From NCBI GenBank assembly GCA_001724265.1, contig MEDY01000070.1:1-64000 (forward strand): a stretch of 64,000 nucleotides of DNA, given 5' to 3'. Of this stretch, positions 21,301 to 31,306 are shown one piece after another. The translations under genes were made by a program, and so were the position numbers. This DNA comes from Rhizaria sp. SCN 62-66. Taxonomy: Eukaryota; Rhizaria, unplaced. Every line of letters begins with the position of its first letter. Position 1 is the first letter of the stretch. The notes beneath the pieces were generated by a model. It was given only the letters and a program-made list of their open reading frames with translations. It was not told where the DNA came from and ran no database searches.

Positions 21301-22167
21301 GACAGTCTTGCCCGCCATACGTGCAGCAATCTGCTCTGCCTCCGACACCACAGGCGCAACGGCAACAAGAGCTGCTGAAGTATCGGCGGCACGACGCTCA
21401 TTGCTGTTGCTGGTCGCGGCAGACTGGTCGACTTCAAAGTCAAACTGGACGTTGTTGACGCGCACGGACTGCGGAGGCGGCGGCGAGGCGGCGCCCGAGC
21501 CCACAGCCGCGGCGGCAGCAGCGGCAGCCGCGGCAGCTGCGGCAGCCGCGGCCGCGGTAGCCGAGGCGCGGGTGCTAAGGCGGCTCGCGCGGGAACCGAT
21601 CGCACTGCCACGACGCTTGTCGCCTGCGGCTTCGGCGGAGGCGGCGGCAGCGGCAGCCTCGGCAGCAGCCTCAGCAGCGGCAGCGGCGGCAAGCGCGTCC
21701 TCAGCGGCGGCGCGGTAAGCGTTGAGCTGCGCGAGGCACGCGCGGAAAGCATGCAACCAGCGGTTTTTGTCTTCAACGCTGGCGGCCCGCAGACGGAGCT
21801 CGCGCGCAGGCGCAGCGATGATGAACTCGGGCGTCAGAGCGCGGTCGATGACCTTCACCACGGAGTGGTGGCGACCACGCGGGGACTGCGAGAACATCGA
21901 CAGTAGCAGACGCGTGGACGCATGCGAGAGCGTAGCCTCGCAAGGCGGGAACTCGCCCACGCCGTCAGGCAGTTGGACAATCTCACCGCGGCTTGTGAGT
22001 GCGATGTGGCGCACCACCCAGCCCGTGTTCGAGCTGTTACGCTTCTTGAGGTTGGCCGTCGTCAGTACAAACGAAAGCGGGATAGGGCCCGCCATTGCGG
22101 CGGCTGCAGCCACGCGCGACGGCGCACTTGGGGGTGAGGACCCTCCATCAACGGTAGAGGCACTCAT
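18343..22167 (-). CDS. PH - membrane - START domain protein (putative lipid transfer at a membrane contact site)
   Basis: A single exon of 1,274 residues. The N-terminus resembles a pleckstrin-homology domain (about residues 25-150: WVVRHIALTSRGEIVQLP to EDKNRWLHAFRACL). A hydrophobic helix follows (AAVCAGVFMTAAALSLLGAA, about 315-335), then charged coiled-coil-like sequence. A multi-helix membrane region is seen at about residues 730-830 (AAVSLVVGGIVIAVAWPLLA and following segments). The last 330 residues resemble a START domain: EEWKNLGVFEDVKVQEYV, VTPDKMMALLW, YRGFGVCNPRQITIVAGWQR, DGFVMLAMSIENYRMVSGEMPA. START domains carry a sterol, phospholipid or ceramide between membranes. The PH-plus-START order recalls plant EDR2 and animal CERT, but neither their C-terminal DUF1336 nor an FFAT motif was recognised. 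Ala-rich linkers separate the domains. Confidence 0.78.
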   Translation of the reverse strand: MSASTVDGGSSPPSAPSRVAAAAAMAGPIPLSFVLTTANLKKRNSSNTGWVVRHIALTSRGEIVQLPDGVGEFPPCEATLSHASTRLLLSMFSQSPRGRHHSVVKVIDRALTPEFIIAAPARELRLRAASVEDKNRWLHAFRACLAQLNAYRAAAEDALAAAAAAEAAAEAAAAAASAEAAGDKRRGSAIGSRASRLSTRASATAAAAAAAAAAAAAAAAAVGSGAASPPPPQSVRVNNVQFDFEVDQSAATSNSNERRAADTSAALVAVAPVVSEAEQIAARMAGKTVFVPWRAAGDKLSRLPRDALVRVKFAAVCAGVFMTAAALSLLGAAVAKDSAANALVRNGYLELAAATGGDMTRATPTKNAEGSGGVSDSSVTALLMPVTADTLMTAAEAAGVGAESDTVASITRFRVSAEALLAARGPHVPATAAAISAQTDAVGDLNEALRQLRQRQAALLRRDPAADVDTVALPLALEAALTRQRVTRADLTRNGTPLATGVARLLHSARAELREMRLLARPAVLLTDLRAEELEEHETTAAALAERERQLRAAIVAAEDAGDVSNDEYERESVGDTILAELHWLPAITGDSISNSAAAAAATTNTKKGKGSATFKDKTGKASKAAIETKTNMKEGSSRIAWLKGFLAEQLELLTAEVEEYRDGSAAAQALGPQHPTRALSAHEYARHWTASRDAEIDVKTAVARGAEHARTRAAARAGTEWWLQRRGEAAVSLVVGGIVIAVAWPLLAFKAVIVPSVATSGAWQAAAVALVAALAGGVITWASSLATPLLALLSAAGALGSGIAVCGDDLDKVFDVEGIQTLMMALTAEAAAAHDNCCGNTDERGASAAVAAADMGNSDAATKTTGADAAAAAAAAAAAATVAATATKTEASASPAAPARPARPSFSSPSGASAPANAASLGYPVFNLTARQLEFISVLERSFPRLLELADYHYKSEEWKNLGVFEDVKVQEYVKPPADVGQSGNDALMCRGVRSLPVTPDKMMALLWQTVTKPEYDMMTESVRTLEHLNNHCKVERQLYRGFGVCNPRQITIVAGWQRVIFDNDGAEFSSAFYNNTADTAVNGSHAWSYRSARLLGLYDSTPGADAAGARNSPLQAHLPELARTLLPRVNADGVEYTRDGFVMLAMSIENYRMVSGEMPAAMAKDVIEAKLKVGGFFIRGLKMPRDKKKGGLWAEGAPAPASAGAAAQHIYGCEVVGLGAVDLGGKMPQWLRGQIARKQPLLLSSGLKLMSKKDKKTGQMFVETLEDKFLNA

Positions 22168-22760
22168 GCTCCTAACAGCAAGTGCTTTTAAGTGGCGTGT
22201 TCAAGTCAAGGAGGAAAATGAAATTGTGGAAATGAGATAAATCAGTCTTCTTAACAAATACGCAGTAACTTCAAGTTCATTGACAGAAAGTATATCGTCA
22301 AACACTTTCTTTTTAGGTGCGTGGAATTAAGTTGCTCTCTTCTCTGCTGTGCTGGCGCATTTCACCGTCTTTTCACAACAAACTAGAGCCGTTACAAGCT
22401 ACTTTGCAACTGCATTTATGAAGTGTGTGACTTGAAGCAATCACGTTTTGATTTGTGGACATAGTAATAACAAAACATATTGGCAGGATATTGATCTGAA
22501 TAATTTATTTTTGAAGGTATTTCACTTTCACCCTGATGCACAAGGTCGCGATGACACCACTCTGGCCCTTCACGATGTAACAAAATGAGCCCAGTTTCAT
22601 GAAAACAAAGAATCTTTAAAAACGTGTGATACACAAAATAGCATGTACGAAATGTGGATAATATACAGGTGTTCCTTCTCTTTTCTAAATATCTGAAAGA
22701 TTCTCCGACCGCCGCGTCTAGCTCACGGTCACAACGCACATGTAGTCAAGAGCATAATGC
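22168..22760. other. Intergenic; may hold a final MMPL exon
   Basis: The region lies between the START gene's 5' end and the MMPL 3' end, both on the minus strand. The last MMPL exon runs past a good GTAAGT donor, so a short terminal exon here on the minus strand (for example after the AG near 22694) is possible but unproven. Confidence 0.35.
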
Positions 22761-25700
22761 TCAGAACTTACTGATTTTGATGTGCGTGGGCGCCTCGATA
22801 AGCATGCCCGCGTTGCCGTCAACGTCCTTGAGGTTGTCGCGGGGCACAAAGCGCGGCCACCAGCCGATGGTATCGGCAAAGGACATGACGCAGGGCACGA
22901 TGAACGAGCGCACGACGAAAGTGTCGAGCAGCACCGAAGTCACGAGCAGCCAGCCGGTCTGCTGCACGGCGCCCGAGTCCATGATGAGCAGCGAGCAGAA
23001 CGTGATGGCCATGATGAGCCCCGCGGCGGTAATGACGGGCGCGGTGTCGTAGAGGCCGAGCACAATGGCGGCCTCGTTGGTGTAACCCTCGACGCGGTAC
23101 TCGATGATGCGTGAGATGATGAACACGTCGTAGTCCAGCGCCAGGCCCAGCAGCACGATGAACGCAAACACGGGAATGTCCCAGTAGAACGCGCCCACGG
23201 AGTTAGACACGTTGCGGATGCCAAGAAAGTTCAGCGCACCATCCTGAGAATCAGTGAAAGGAATATTAAAGCACACACGTGTGGAAAAAAGTGAGTAACA
23301 TAAATCAGAATTACCACAACATGATGCAGCAACTTGTTTTGAGATATATGAATGCTCAAGTGTACGTACCTGGTAGATGAGGACGGCGAGTCCGAAGGTG
23401 GCAGCCATGGGGAAGATGAGCGTGAGCAGCAGACGAACAGGCACAAACACGGACTTGAGCAGCACGGCAATCGCGAAGAGCACGACCGCCGTGGTGACGC
23501 CAAGCATGAGCGGGAACTTTGACTGCGCCTCGTCGATCGTGTCGTGCTCGATGGGCTTGTAACCGCTGAGGTAGAGCGAGAACATGCCCGCCGGCTCGCC
23601 CGCCGCGGCCGCGCGCTCTTGCAGCGCGACGAAAACCTTGCGCGCACGGTCGATGAACTTACCCGCCGCGTTCGTCTCGGGGTCGAACGACGGGGAGATG
23701 GACACGCGCACGCAGCCCTGCACGGCCTCGGAGCCCGCGTCGGGCGGACCGCCGGCGGTGCTCTGCGCCCCGAGCATAAACCACGTCGCCTTGTACACGG
23801 GGTCGGTCTGCAGCAGCTCAACCGCAGCAGCCTAAGGAGAACAAGATCATAACAAACATAAAACTTATGATTAATAAATGTACGTGGCGCAATGAAAATA
23901 CAGAACAAACCAAATAGTTGAGCTCGAAAGATACGAAATAGCTTTTTAACAGAGTGCACGAAAAATAAGAATCACTTGATTCACGCACGTACCTTTGTCT
24001 CAACTGCGGTATCATTGTGGAAGAAGGGCGAGGTCATGTCGCCCATGGCGAGTTCGGCCTCGTCGCGCAGCGCCAGGACGACGGAGACGCCCTTGCGCAT
24101 CATGACGTCGTCAAGCACCACGGGCAGCCCGGTGGGCGGAGTCTGGTCTTCGGGGACGTAGCGGATGAGCACCTCCATGGGCTGGATCAACCCGGGCCCG
24201 AAGGCGTCGGAGAGCTGCTCCAGCGTGTGGCGCGCGGGGGAGCGCTGCGGCAGCGCGAGCGCAATCGAGGACGAGAGCTTGAGGGAGAAGACGCGCGACG
24301 CTAGCGCGCCGAGCAGCGCAAAGACAATGAGCAGCGAGATCAGGTTCGCGGGGAAACGCACCAGGAAGCTGCCGATCTTGAACCAGCACGAGCGACGCAT
24401 CTTGGCCTGCTTCTCCGCGTGCGCCGCCAGCGCGGTGCCGCCCGCCGCGCCCGCAGCGCCGCCGTCGAGCGGCACGTCGTATGCGGCGCTGTCGTACTGC
24501 CCGTACTGGGCGCCGGCGGCGGCGGAGGAGGACGAGGAGGAGGCGTTGGGGTTGAGCGCCGAGGGCGAGAGGATCGCCACGCGCTCCTCGCGGCGCCGCC
24601 GCTGCGCGCTGCTCTTGCCGGCGCCGAGCGAGAGGCGGCCCGACGCCGCGGCGATGCCCTTGCTGACGCGGCGCTCCTCCTCCGAGTCCTCGGCGTCGGC
24701 GCCCTGCGCGAGCGTCGGCAGCTCGAGCCGGCGCGCGCCGCCGACTCCGCGCGCGGCCGCGTCGTCGCTGTCACTACCGCTGCCCGCGCCCGCCGCGCCG
24801 CCGGACCCGGCGCCGCCCTCGCCGTCGTAGTCCAAGTACTCCTCCTCGTCGCCATCATCGAAGTCTGAGGCGCCCGCGTCCGTGGACACAAGTCCGCTAC
24901 GCAGACCGTGGCGGTACTCGTTGCCGCCGCGCTTGCTGGTCCCGCGGCCGGCGTCGTCGCCGTCGCTGTCGCTCTCGCGCGCGCCGCGCCGGGCGGCCCT
25001 GTTGTTCGCGGCGCCGGCCTTCTTCCCGCCCTTGCGCGCGCGGCCCCCCGCCCCGCTACTATGGCACGCGGCGGGGCTGCGCAGCGTCTGCGTGAACACG
25101 CCGTGCGCGGCCGTGGCGTTGGTGCGGCCGTCGCTGGCAATCTCCCCTGCGGCGATCGCGGCGAGCGACTGCGCGTAGTCAGGGTCCTCGGCCTCCACTT
25201 CGTCGCCGGTGTAGTCGACGTCGCCGAGCATGTGTCGGCGGCGCGCGGGGCAGCAGCAGCGGTAGAACGCCTCGGGCCACGCGTTGTAATCGGTGAAGAA
25301 GGCCGGGAAGGCTAGCACGAGCGCGGGGGTAAGCGAGAGCGCGGTCATGATGCTCAGCGCGATGGCCACCACGTTGGCGATCGCCGGCTGAATCAGGAAC
25401 GTGCACTGCGAGATGAAGAACCCGCTAAAGGAGATGATGAGCGTGAATCCAGACACCAACACAACGTGGCCCGAGTGGCGGAGTGCGGCGCCGACCGAGG
25501 CCCGCACCAGCGCGCGCATGGGCCGCTCGTCCAGCGGGTGCGGATCCTCAGGGTCGTAGGCCGCCCTCGCCGCCGCACTATAGCCCGCGGCCGCGTGCGC
25601 GCTGTGCGCGGCTGCCGCGGCACCCACAGCCGTCGTAAAGCGCGCGCGCGGGCGCGCCAGGCGCTCCTGCTGCGCGGCGGCGGCCGCGGCGGCGGCGGCC

Positions 25701-26908
25701 GCGGCGGCAGTGACCGTGGCGCGCTTGGCGCCGCCGGGCGTGGCGGCCGCGGTAGCGGCGGCGGAGGCGGCGGCCGCGGCGGCGTCCGCGAGCGCTAGCG
25801 CGCGGCGGCGGTGCCAGGCGGTGCGGCGCGCCTCGAGCTCGGAGTTGAAGCGCGTGAAGAAGAAGAGTCCGTAGTCGATGGTGATGGCCATGGCAATGAC
25901 CTGCACGAACTGTGGCGTGATGGCCTGCGGCGGCGTCGTCGCCTCCGCGATGTGAAGCATTGCGGCAAAGGCCGCCAGCACCGTGGTGGCAATGCAGAGC
26001 CCAGTGACGATGAGAAAGCGCCAGGAGCGGACCATGTAGACGAAGATGGCGAGCGCGATGGGCACGGTGAAGATGTCCGCGCGGGCGATGTTGGCAGTGA
26101 TCGACCCCGTGGTGTCCTCGGTGAGGGCGTCGGAGCCCGTGGTGCCCAGTTCGCAGCCGGGGCAGCGCGCCCCCACGGCCGCGTCCGAGAAGAGCGAGCG
26201 CAGGTGGTGGTACGCGCCGTAGCGCACGTCGTCCGTCTGCGAGCGGAAAGCGGTCCACACAGCGAACGTGGTCAAGCCATCGGCCGACACGTAGTCGTGC
26301 TTCATCGGGTCCAAGTCAGTGCCGTTAAACGCAAAGTAGCTCTGCACGCGCGTGGTGTTGAACAGCGCCGGGTAGCGCTCGAACATGCGCGTCTGCAGGT
26401 CGGTGAAGAGCGCGGCCGTGTCGTCCCCAAGCACGGGCGCCACCGAAGACGCCGGCGACGGGCAGTTGCCGGCCGCGAGCGAGCAGGAGAGCACGATAAT
26501 CCAGGACGTCTCGCCGGACAGAAGCGGATAGAAGAAGTTCTGCGCGGTCATCGCCACATCGCTTTGCGAACCTGTTGTGTGGGGGCAATCGTCAGCACGT
26601 GTGTTTGAGAGCGAATGTGAGAAGAGAAAGAGTGTACAGACAGTGGGTAATATAATGAGTGTTAGAAAGTATAATCAAGTAAAACAGATAGAATCAAACA
26701 TAGACAAATTTAGAGCAACGTCTGATTTGGTGCTTGTCTTTGTTTGCTGCGTGGAAAACGTACCGCTTGTGACTTGAATCATGTTGTCTGTGGAAGAGAG
26801 AAACTTGGGGCCCTCGACGACACCCCAGACGAGCACAGCAAGCCAGAGGGTGGCAAAGACAAACCAAAAGCGCTCCAAGACGCGGACGTAGCCCGCGACG
26901 CAGCCCAT
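22761..26908 (-). CDS. MMPL/RND-superfamily membrane transporter
   Basis: Exons are 26908-26764, 26571-23993, 23831-23370 and 23243-22761 (donors GTACGT, GTACGT, GTACGT), giving 1,222 residues. The protein has the duplicated RND layout: a first helix (RFWFVFATLWLAVLVWGVV), a periplasm-type loop starting with a GSQSD motif, a helix bundle with AITIDYGLFFFTRF, a long cytosolic low-complexity acidic linker, then a second half with VRFPANLISLLIVFALLGAL and LALDYDVFIISR. Both halves keep the GxxxDY motif of MMPL proteins, which use a proton gradient to move lipids or hydrophobic compounds in bacteria. The eukaryotic substrate is unknown. The 126-base intron 23369-23244 is in frame and stop-free, so it could be mistaken for coding. 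The end used is TGA 22761; a GTAAGT at 22769-22764 might instead be a donor to a further exon. Confidence 0.85.
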
Positions 26909-27627
26909 GGCTCTCTAAAACAGAAACAAATATACAGCAGGGCATGATAAGATGACGTTGGAGAGAGGCTAAAGTGACTCGGGAAGGCAGCGTAAGAAAA
27001 TATCAGTTATTGCGTTAAAAAAACATGCTTAAGGGTATTCCATTTAAAACATAGTGCGAAACTTTAACAGTCACCTTGAGGTCATTTGAAATATCTACTG
27101 ACGGATTGTGCAGAGCAGGAGACTCGCTTGCCGATGAGTAAATCGCGCATCGACTCACCAGCGACTGGGACGACGTGGCTTGCCATTACGCCCTGGCTTC
27201 AGCACCAAAACAGGGTTTCTCAGTTGCAATACGAGGTGCTATCCGGATGTGAATCACGTTTTATATATATTGCTTGCTTTTTTATGATATAATCGGTAAA
27301 TTAGTTTGTATTTTAGTCTGTAATATCCTCATATCTCCCCTTTGTCATGTCAGGCTCTCAGCAGCCAGTCGCCCCACACAGCCCGCGCCGGCCCTCGCCA
27401 GCTGCCCGTGGTGGCACTGCGCTCGCACGCCTGTCACTCAGCCACTCTCTTCCCCGCCACACCCCTCACACACGCACACGCGCAATCTCTGTCTCGTCTC
27501 AATAGTGCGCATACGCCGACAAAAAAGACCATCTAAAACAAAAGCGTTGCAAATCAAGTCAAGTTACTCACATTACATCAGTGTTACTTGTCCTCGCTTC
27601 ATCTGTAAACGTTAGCCGCTTAGTTAC
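26909..27627. other. Intergenic, no gene seen
   Basis: About 720 bases between the 5' end of MMPL and the 3' end of DPM1, both minus strand. A CA-rich stretch lies near 27465-27485. Small ORFs on the plus strand show no family features. Confidence 0.5.
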
Positions 27628-28593
27628 TTAGAAGAGTGCCTTGTAGAGGAAGTAGAGCACGAGCAGCGCGGCGACGACGGCCGCAACCACGAGCTGCGGC
27701 TTCGTCTCGACGTACAGCTGTGCGAGCTGCATCACGTAGTAGATGTTCTGCTTCATCGTGAGCTTCGAATCGCCCTGCTCGCGGTCGCGGAACACGATGG
27801 GGACCTCCTGGATGCGCGCGCAGCCGCAGCGGACCATGAGCTCGAGCCCGATCTTGAAGCCCATGGCGTTGACCTTGGTCTTGCGCGCCAGCGTCGTGCG
27901 GCGCAGCGCGAAGAATCCCGACATCGGGTCCGAGCACGCGACGAGCGGGCGCGCCATCAGCGTCGCGGCCCAGGAGATGAGCTTGCGGTGCACAGGCCAG
28001 TCCTTGACAGCGCCGCCGTCGACGTTGCGGGAGCCGACGCAGAAGTCGGCCGCGCCCGAGAAGACCGGCGCCACCAGCGACGGCAGGTACACGGGGTCGT
28101 GCTGCAGGTCGGCGTCCATGCAGACCAGGACCTCGTTCTTGGCGGCCGCGAAGCCCGCGAGCACGGCAGAGGAGAGGCCGCGCTCAGTGGTGCGAACGAT
28201 GATCGAGACGTTGTAGCCGGCGGCCTTCATCTCGGCAACCTTCTCGACGGATCCGTCGCGCGAGTTGTCGTCGACAAAGATGATCTCAGCCTCGAGATTC
28301 GCCTTCTTAAGCTCTGCAATAACATTGCACGGGTAGAAGAATACGGGAACGAGGAAGCGCGTGAGGGAAGATTCATAGGCGGAACGAGACCGAACAATGG
28401 AAACGTGCAGGTTATCTGTAGACTCAAAGTAAAATGTAAGCAGAAATACACGCAATATCTATGAAAACGTACCGGCAAAGACCTGCTTAGTGAGGGGAAT
28501 GATGTTTAGGACCTCCTTGTAGGCAGGGACGATGATCGACAGAGCGCCCTTGATAGGAGCCTCAGCACCGCCGCGCTTAGTAACAACAGACAT
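27628..28593 (-). CDS. DPM1: Dolichol-phosphate mannosyltransferase catalytic subunit, yeast-type with C-terminal anchor
   Basis: DPM1 transfers mannose from GDP-mannose to dolichol phosphate at the ER, supplying N-glycosylation, O-mannosylation and GPI synthesis. Two exons, 28593-28473 and 28313-27628 (donor GTACGT), give 268 residues. The GT-A fold is seen as SIIVPAYKE, FVDDNSRDGS (about 53-62), ERGLSSAVLAGF, CMDADLQHD with the DAD metal motif at about 107-109, DPMSGFFALRR and QGDSKLTMK. The C-terminus ends in a hydrophobic helix (LVVAAVVAALLVLYFLYKALF). This is the single-subunit architecture of yeast Dpm1, so accessory DPM2/DPM3 may not be needed. The 159-base intron is a multiple of three and contains only one stop in frame, a TAG. 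A GTACGG at about 29030 (minus) with an AG just before the ATG suggests a possible 5' UTR intron. Confidence 0.94.
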
Positions 28594-29239
28594 CTCTATG
28601 GAGAACATAATTAAAAGAAAATAAAATATTAGCCACAAGCCTATCTTGAGGAACACAGAAATTGCGCAACAACGATCAAAATAGCCACAATGAGAAGCGA
28701 AAAAGGGGGAACATTCCTCGGTGACTCATCACGGTCACACTCGGGTGACCGTCGACCGGCTTGTGGCGGGCGAGGCATATCGCACTGCCTCGCGCGCATC
28801 TCATCGCCGATAGTCCTGCTTCGCTTTTATCTGGACTGCCTTTGAGTCGAATTTTTTTGTATGCAAATTGAATTTCAAGCAAATCCCATCTTGCTTGTCA
28901 GCGACTCACTTTATCTTTTGACCTGACCGACGACGTATCACAGACGTCATCCCTTTCAGGAAAATGTCAACTGTCTTGTTCAACTCCGCTTGCAACGTGC
29001 ACATGTTGTTTCTCTAAGTGCTCCGTACCTTTGCTACTCCGTATCCTGCTTTACTTGCTCATAACTCCTTGGTACACATATATCCACACACTTTTGCGCT
29101 TCTCACGCCCCTCCGCATCCGCCACACCTCCTCAGCCCTCCGGAGCTTCCCACCGCGTATCCCGCCCTTCACCTTGCTTCTCCGTCTTGCTAGCGCTTCT
29201 TAACACGCGCTTTTGCCCGCGCTCCGCGCCCCCCGGCCA
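28594..29239. other. Divergent intergenic region between DPM1 and the carrier gene
   Basis: Expected to hold both promoters and possibly a DPM1 leader exon. A pyrimidine-rich stretch (29090-29220) precedes the carrier ATG. No further gene seen. Confidence 0.45.
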
Positions 29240-30577
29240 ATGTCCCAGCCCGTCTCAAGCCCTGGCAGCGGGACCAGTGGCACTGCAGGCAGCAGCAGCA
29301 GCGCAAATAGCGGCGGCGGTCACAAAGAGCCTGCGTGGCTGGCAGGCATTAACTCCATCCTTCCGCAGCCGCTGAGCAAGGCCTCTCTGGCGTATCTCGC
29401 CGCCGGCGCGACGGCGCGCATGACTGGCGCCGTGCTGACGTGTCCGCTCGACACACTCAAAGCGCGCATGCAGTTCACACAGCAGTCGTCCGAGGTAAAG
29501 CAGTACGCGTCCACGCGCGACGCCATCTCGCGCATGCTCTCGCAGGAGGGCCCCTTGACCTTCTACCGCGGACTCCCCGCGCGCCTCATGTACGTCGGTC
29601 CCGCGGCGGCGGTATCATTCCTCTTCTACGAGCAGTTCCGGCACCTGTTCCACCGACCCAAGACGGACTCGGCCAGCTACGTCAAGGCCGTGCTGCCACT
29701 CGCCGCCGCGGGCGTCATGCGCGTGCTGGGCACCACGCTGCGCACGCCCTTTGACGTTGTGCGCCAGCGCATGCAGGTCATGGGCGGGCTGCGCGCCTAC
29801 TCCAAGGAGCGCGCCGCTGAGGCGCGGCTGCGGCCCGACGCGCCCGCGGTGCGCGGCGTGTACAAGAACACCTTCCACGCTATGACGTCCGTCGTGCGCC
29901 TCGAAGGGCTGCGTGCGCTCTTTGCCGGCGTGGGCGTCACCATTTTGCGCGACATCCCGTTCTCAGTGGTGTACTTCCTCGCGTACGAGTCGTTCCGCAC
30001 GGCGCAGCAGGCGCTGCGCGGCGGCTCCGAGACCGATGACCGGCTGGGCACCGCCAACCACATGATCTCTGGCGCGCTGGGCGCCGCGTGCGGCGTGCTG
30101 GTGTCGAACCCGCTGGACGTGGCCAAGACGCGGCTGCAGACGCAGGGTGCGCTGGCGCAGCGGCGCTACGGCGGCGTGCGCGATGTGCTGGCGACCGTGC
30201 TGCGCGAAGACGGCCCGCGCGGCCTCATGCGCGGGCTCGGGCCGCGTCTGCTCTATCTCTGCCCCTCGGCCGCCGTGACCTTCGCGCTCTACGAGTTCTT
30301 TAAGAAGCGCTACGCCGCACTTATGGGCATCGACGCGAACGAGATCAAGAAACGCGTCGTCGGGAGCAGTAGCGGCGCGAACATCGACAACGTGGCTGCT
30401 GCAGCCTCTGCGGCTGCGACCGCAGGTGCCAGTACGAGTCCACCCAGTGCGGGCGTGGCGATCGTGTCTATGGCGTCGACCGGTGTCATGGGCCCGGTGC
30501 CGGGAAGTGCAGAGGACATCTGCGACCACGACGCCAACGAAGACGACCTCCAGAGCAAACCGATCGACTGCGAATGA
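29240..30577 (+). CDS. Mitochondrial carrier family (SLC25) transporter
   Basis: A single exon of 445 residues. Three tandem repeats each carry the carrier signature: PLDTLKAR at about residue 69, PFDVVRQR at about 170 and PLDVAKTR at about 291. Each is followed by the second half-motif (FYRGLPARLMY, LFAGVGVTILR, LMRGLGPRLLY). This is the six-helix fold that exchanges metabolites across the inner mitochondrial membrane. The N-terminal 50 residues are Ser/Gly-rich, and the last 100 residues after the third repeat are a low-complexity extension. The substrate cannot be assigned; the repeat-2 PFDVVRQR form (Arg for Lys) may help in comparison. The ATG at 29240 is chosen because the in-frame sequence upstream offers only a TTG. 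Confidence 0.9.
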   Translation: MSQPVSSPGSGTSGTAGSSSSANSGGGHKEPAWLAGINSILPQPLSKASLAYLAAGATARMTGAVLTCPLDTLKARMQFTQQSSEVKQYASTRDAISRMLSQEGPLTFYRGLPARLMYVGPAAAVSFLFYEQFRHLFHRPKTDSASYVKAVLPLAAAGVMRVLGTTLRTPFDVVRQRMQVMGGLRAYSKERAAEARLRPDAPAVRGVYKNTFHAMTSVVRLEGLRALFAGVGVTILRDIPFSVVYFLAYESFRTAQQALRGGSETDDRLGTANHMISGALGAACGVLVSNPLDVAKTRLQTQGALAQRRYGGVRDVLATVLREDGPRGLMRGLGPRLLYLCPSAAVTFALYEFFKKRYAALMGIDANEIKKRVVGSSSGANIDNVAAAASAAATAGASTSPPSAGVAIVSMASTGVMGPVPGSAEDICDHDANEDDLQSKPIDCE

Positions 30578-31306
30578 GCACAGCGACCGCTGCGTTCAGA
30601 GAGGCGTTGTTGATCTTTCTTTTTTAGTCTCAAAAATACTCGTCATTAAAAACCGCAACTCTCTCATTACCAGCACTAATACTACTTGAAATACCACATA
30701 TTAATTCATTCTAGATTAAGATATTGTCTCTTAAGTCCGTTGTTCCGCAAACCCGAAATACTCGAGGATATTACACCACATATCAACGCAGGTATCTTTT
30801 GAACAAGTGTTGGCTTACAGCAACTTTATTAGATGAAAGTAGTGTAGTTGTGTAGGTTTGAAATGAATTCAGCTTGTTCAAGCGCTCTGTAAGCATGAAA
30901 ATCGCGTGTTACTGTGAGATTCGCCATGGTCACCACGGCGACAGAGAGCCGCAAAGTCGGCTGATTTGGGCCACTGGATGCCTGTTAACGAAATGCACGT
31001 GGCTAATTAAATAGAAGTAACCGCATTTGTTTCTCCTCAAGAATTTATTTATTGAATCATGTTTATCAGCGCGCATTAACGTATGTCAATCGGACGGGGA
31101 GGGTTTTTTCGGAACCTTGCCTGGTTGACCGTGGACAGCGGCTTACTTTCGCGAGCTGCCTCGGCGAGAGCAATCAAAAGATTGAGAATTGTGGCGTATA
31201 TAGACTGTTATTTCTCATCTGGTATTTTGCCTGTGATTGCCTGTGTTGTTTTTCTTTTGTTCCGCTTACTTAAGACTCTTCTTACCCTTGTTTTCCTTCA
31301 CTGTAG
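30578..31306. other. Intergenic, no gene seen
   Basis: AT-rich spacer of 729 bases between the carrier gene and the surface-protein gene. Pyrimidine-rich sequence just before 31307 probably marks the leader of the latter. Confidence 0.5.

Noticed and set aside
22416-22739. 108-codon minus-strand ORF downstream of MMPL
   Set aside because: AT-rich, starts with GTG, no family features; it may overlap a terminal exon but is not a gene on its own evidence.
27274-27615. 113-codon plus-strand ORF between MMPL and DPM1
   Set aside because: Simple Pro/His/Thr-rich sequence in intergenic DNA with no homology or splice partners.
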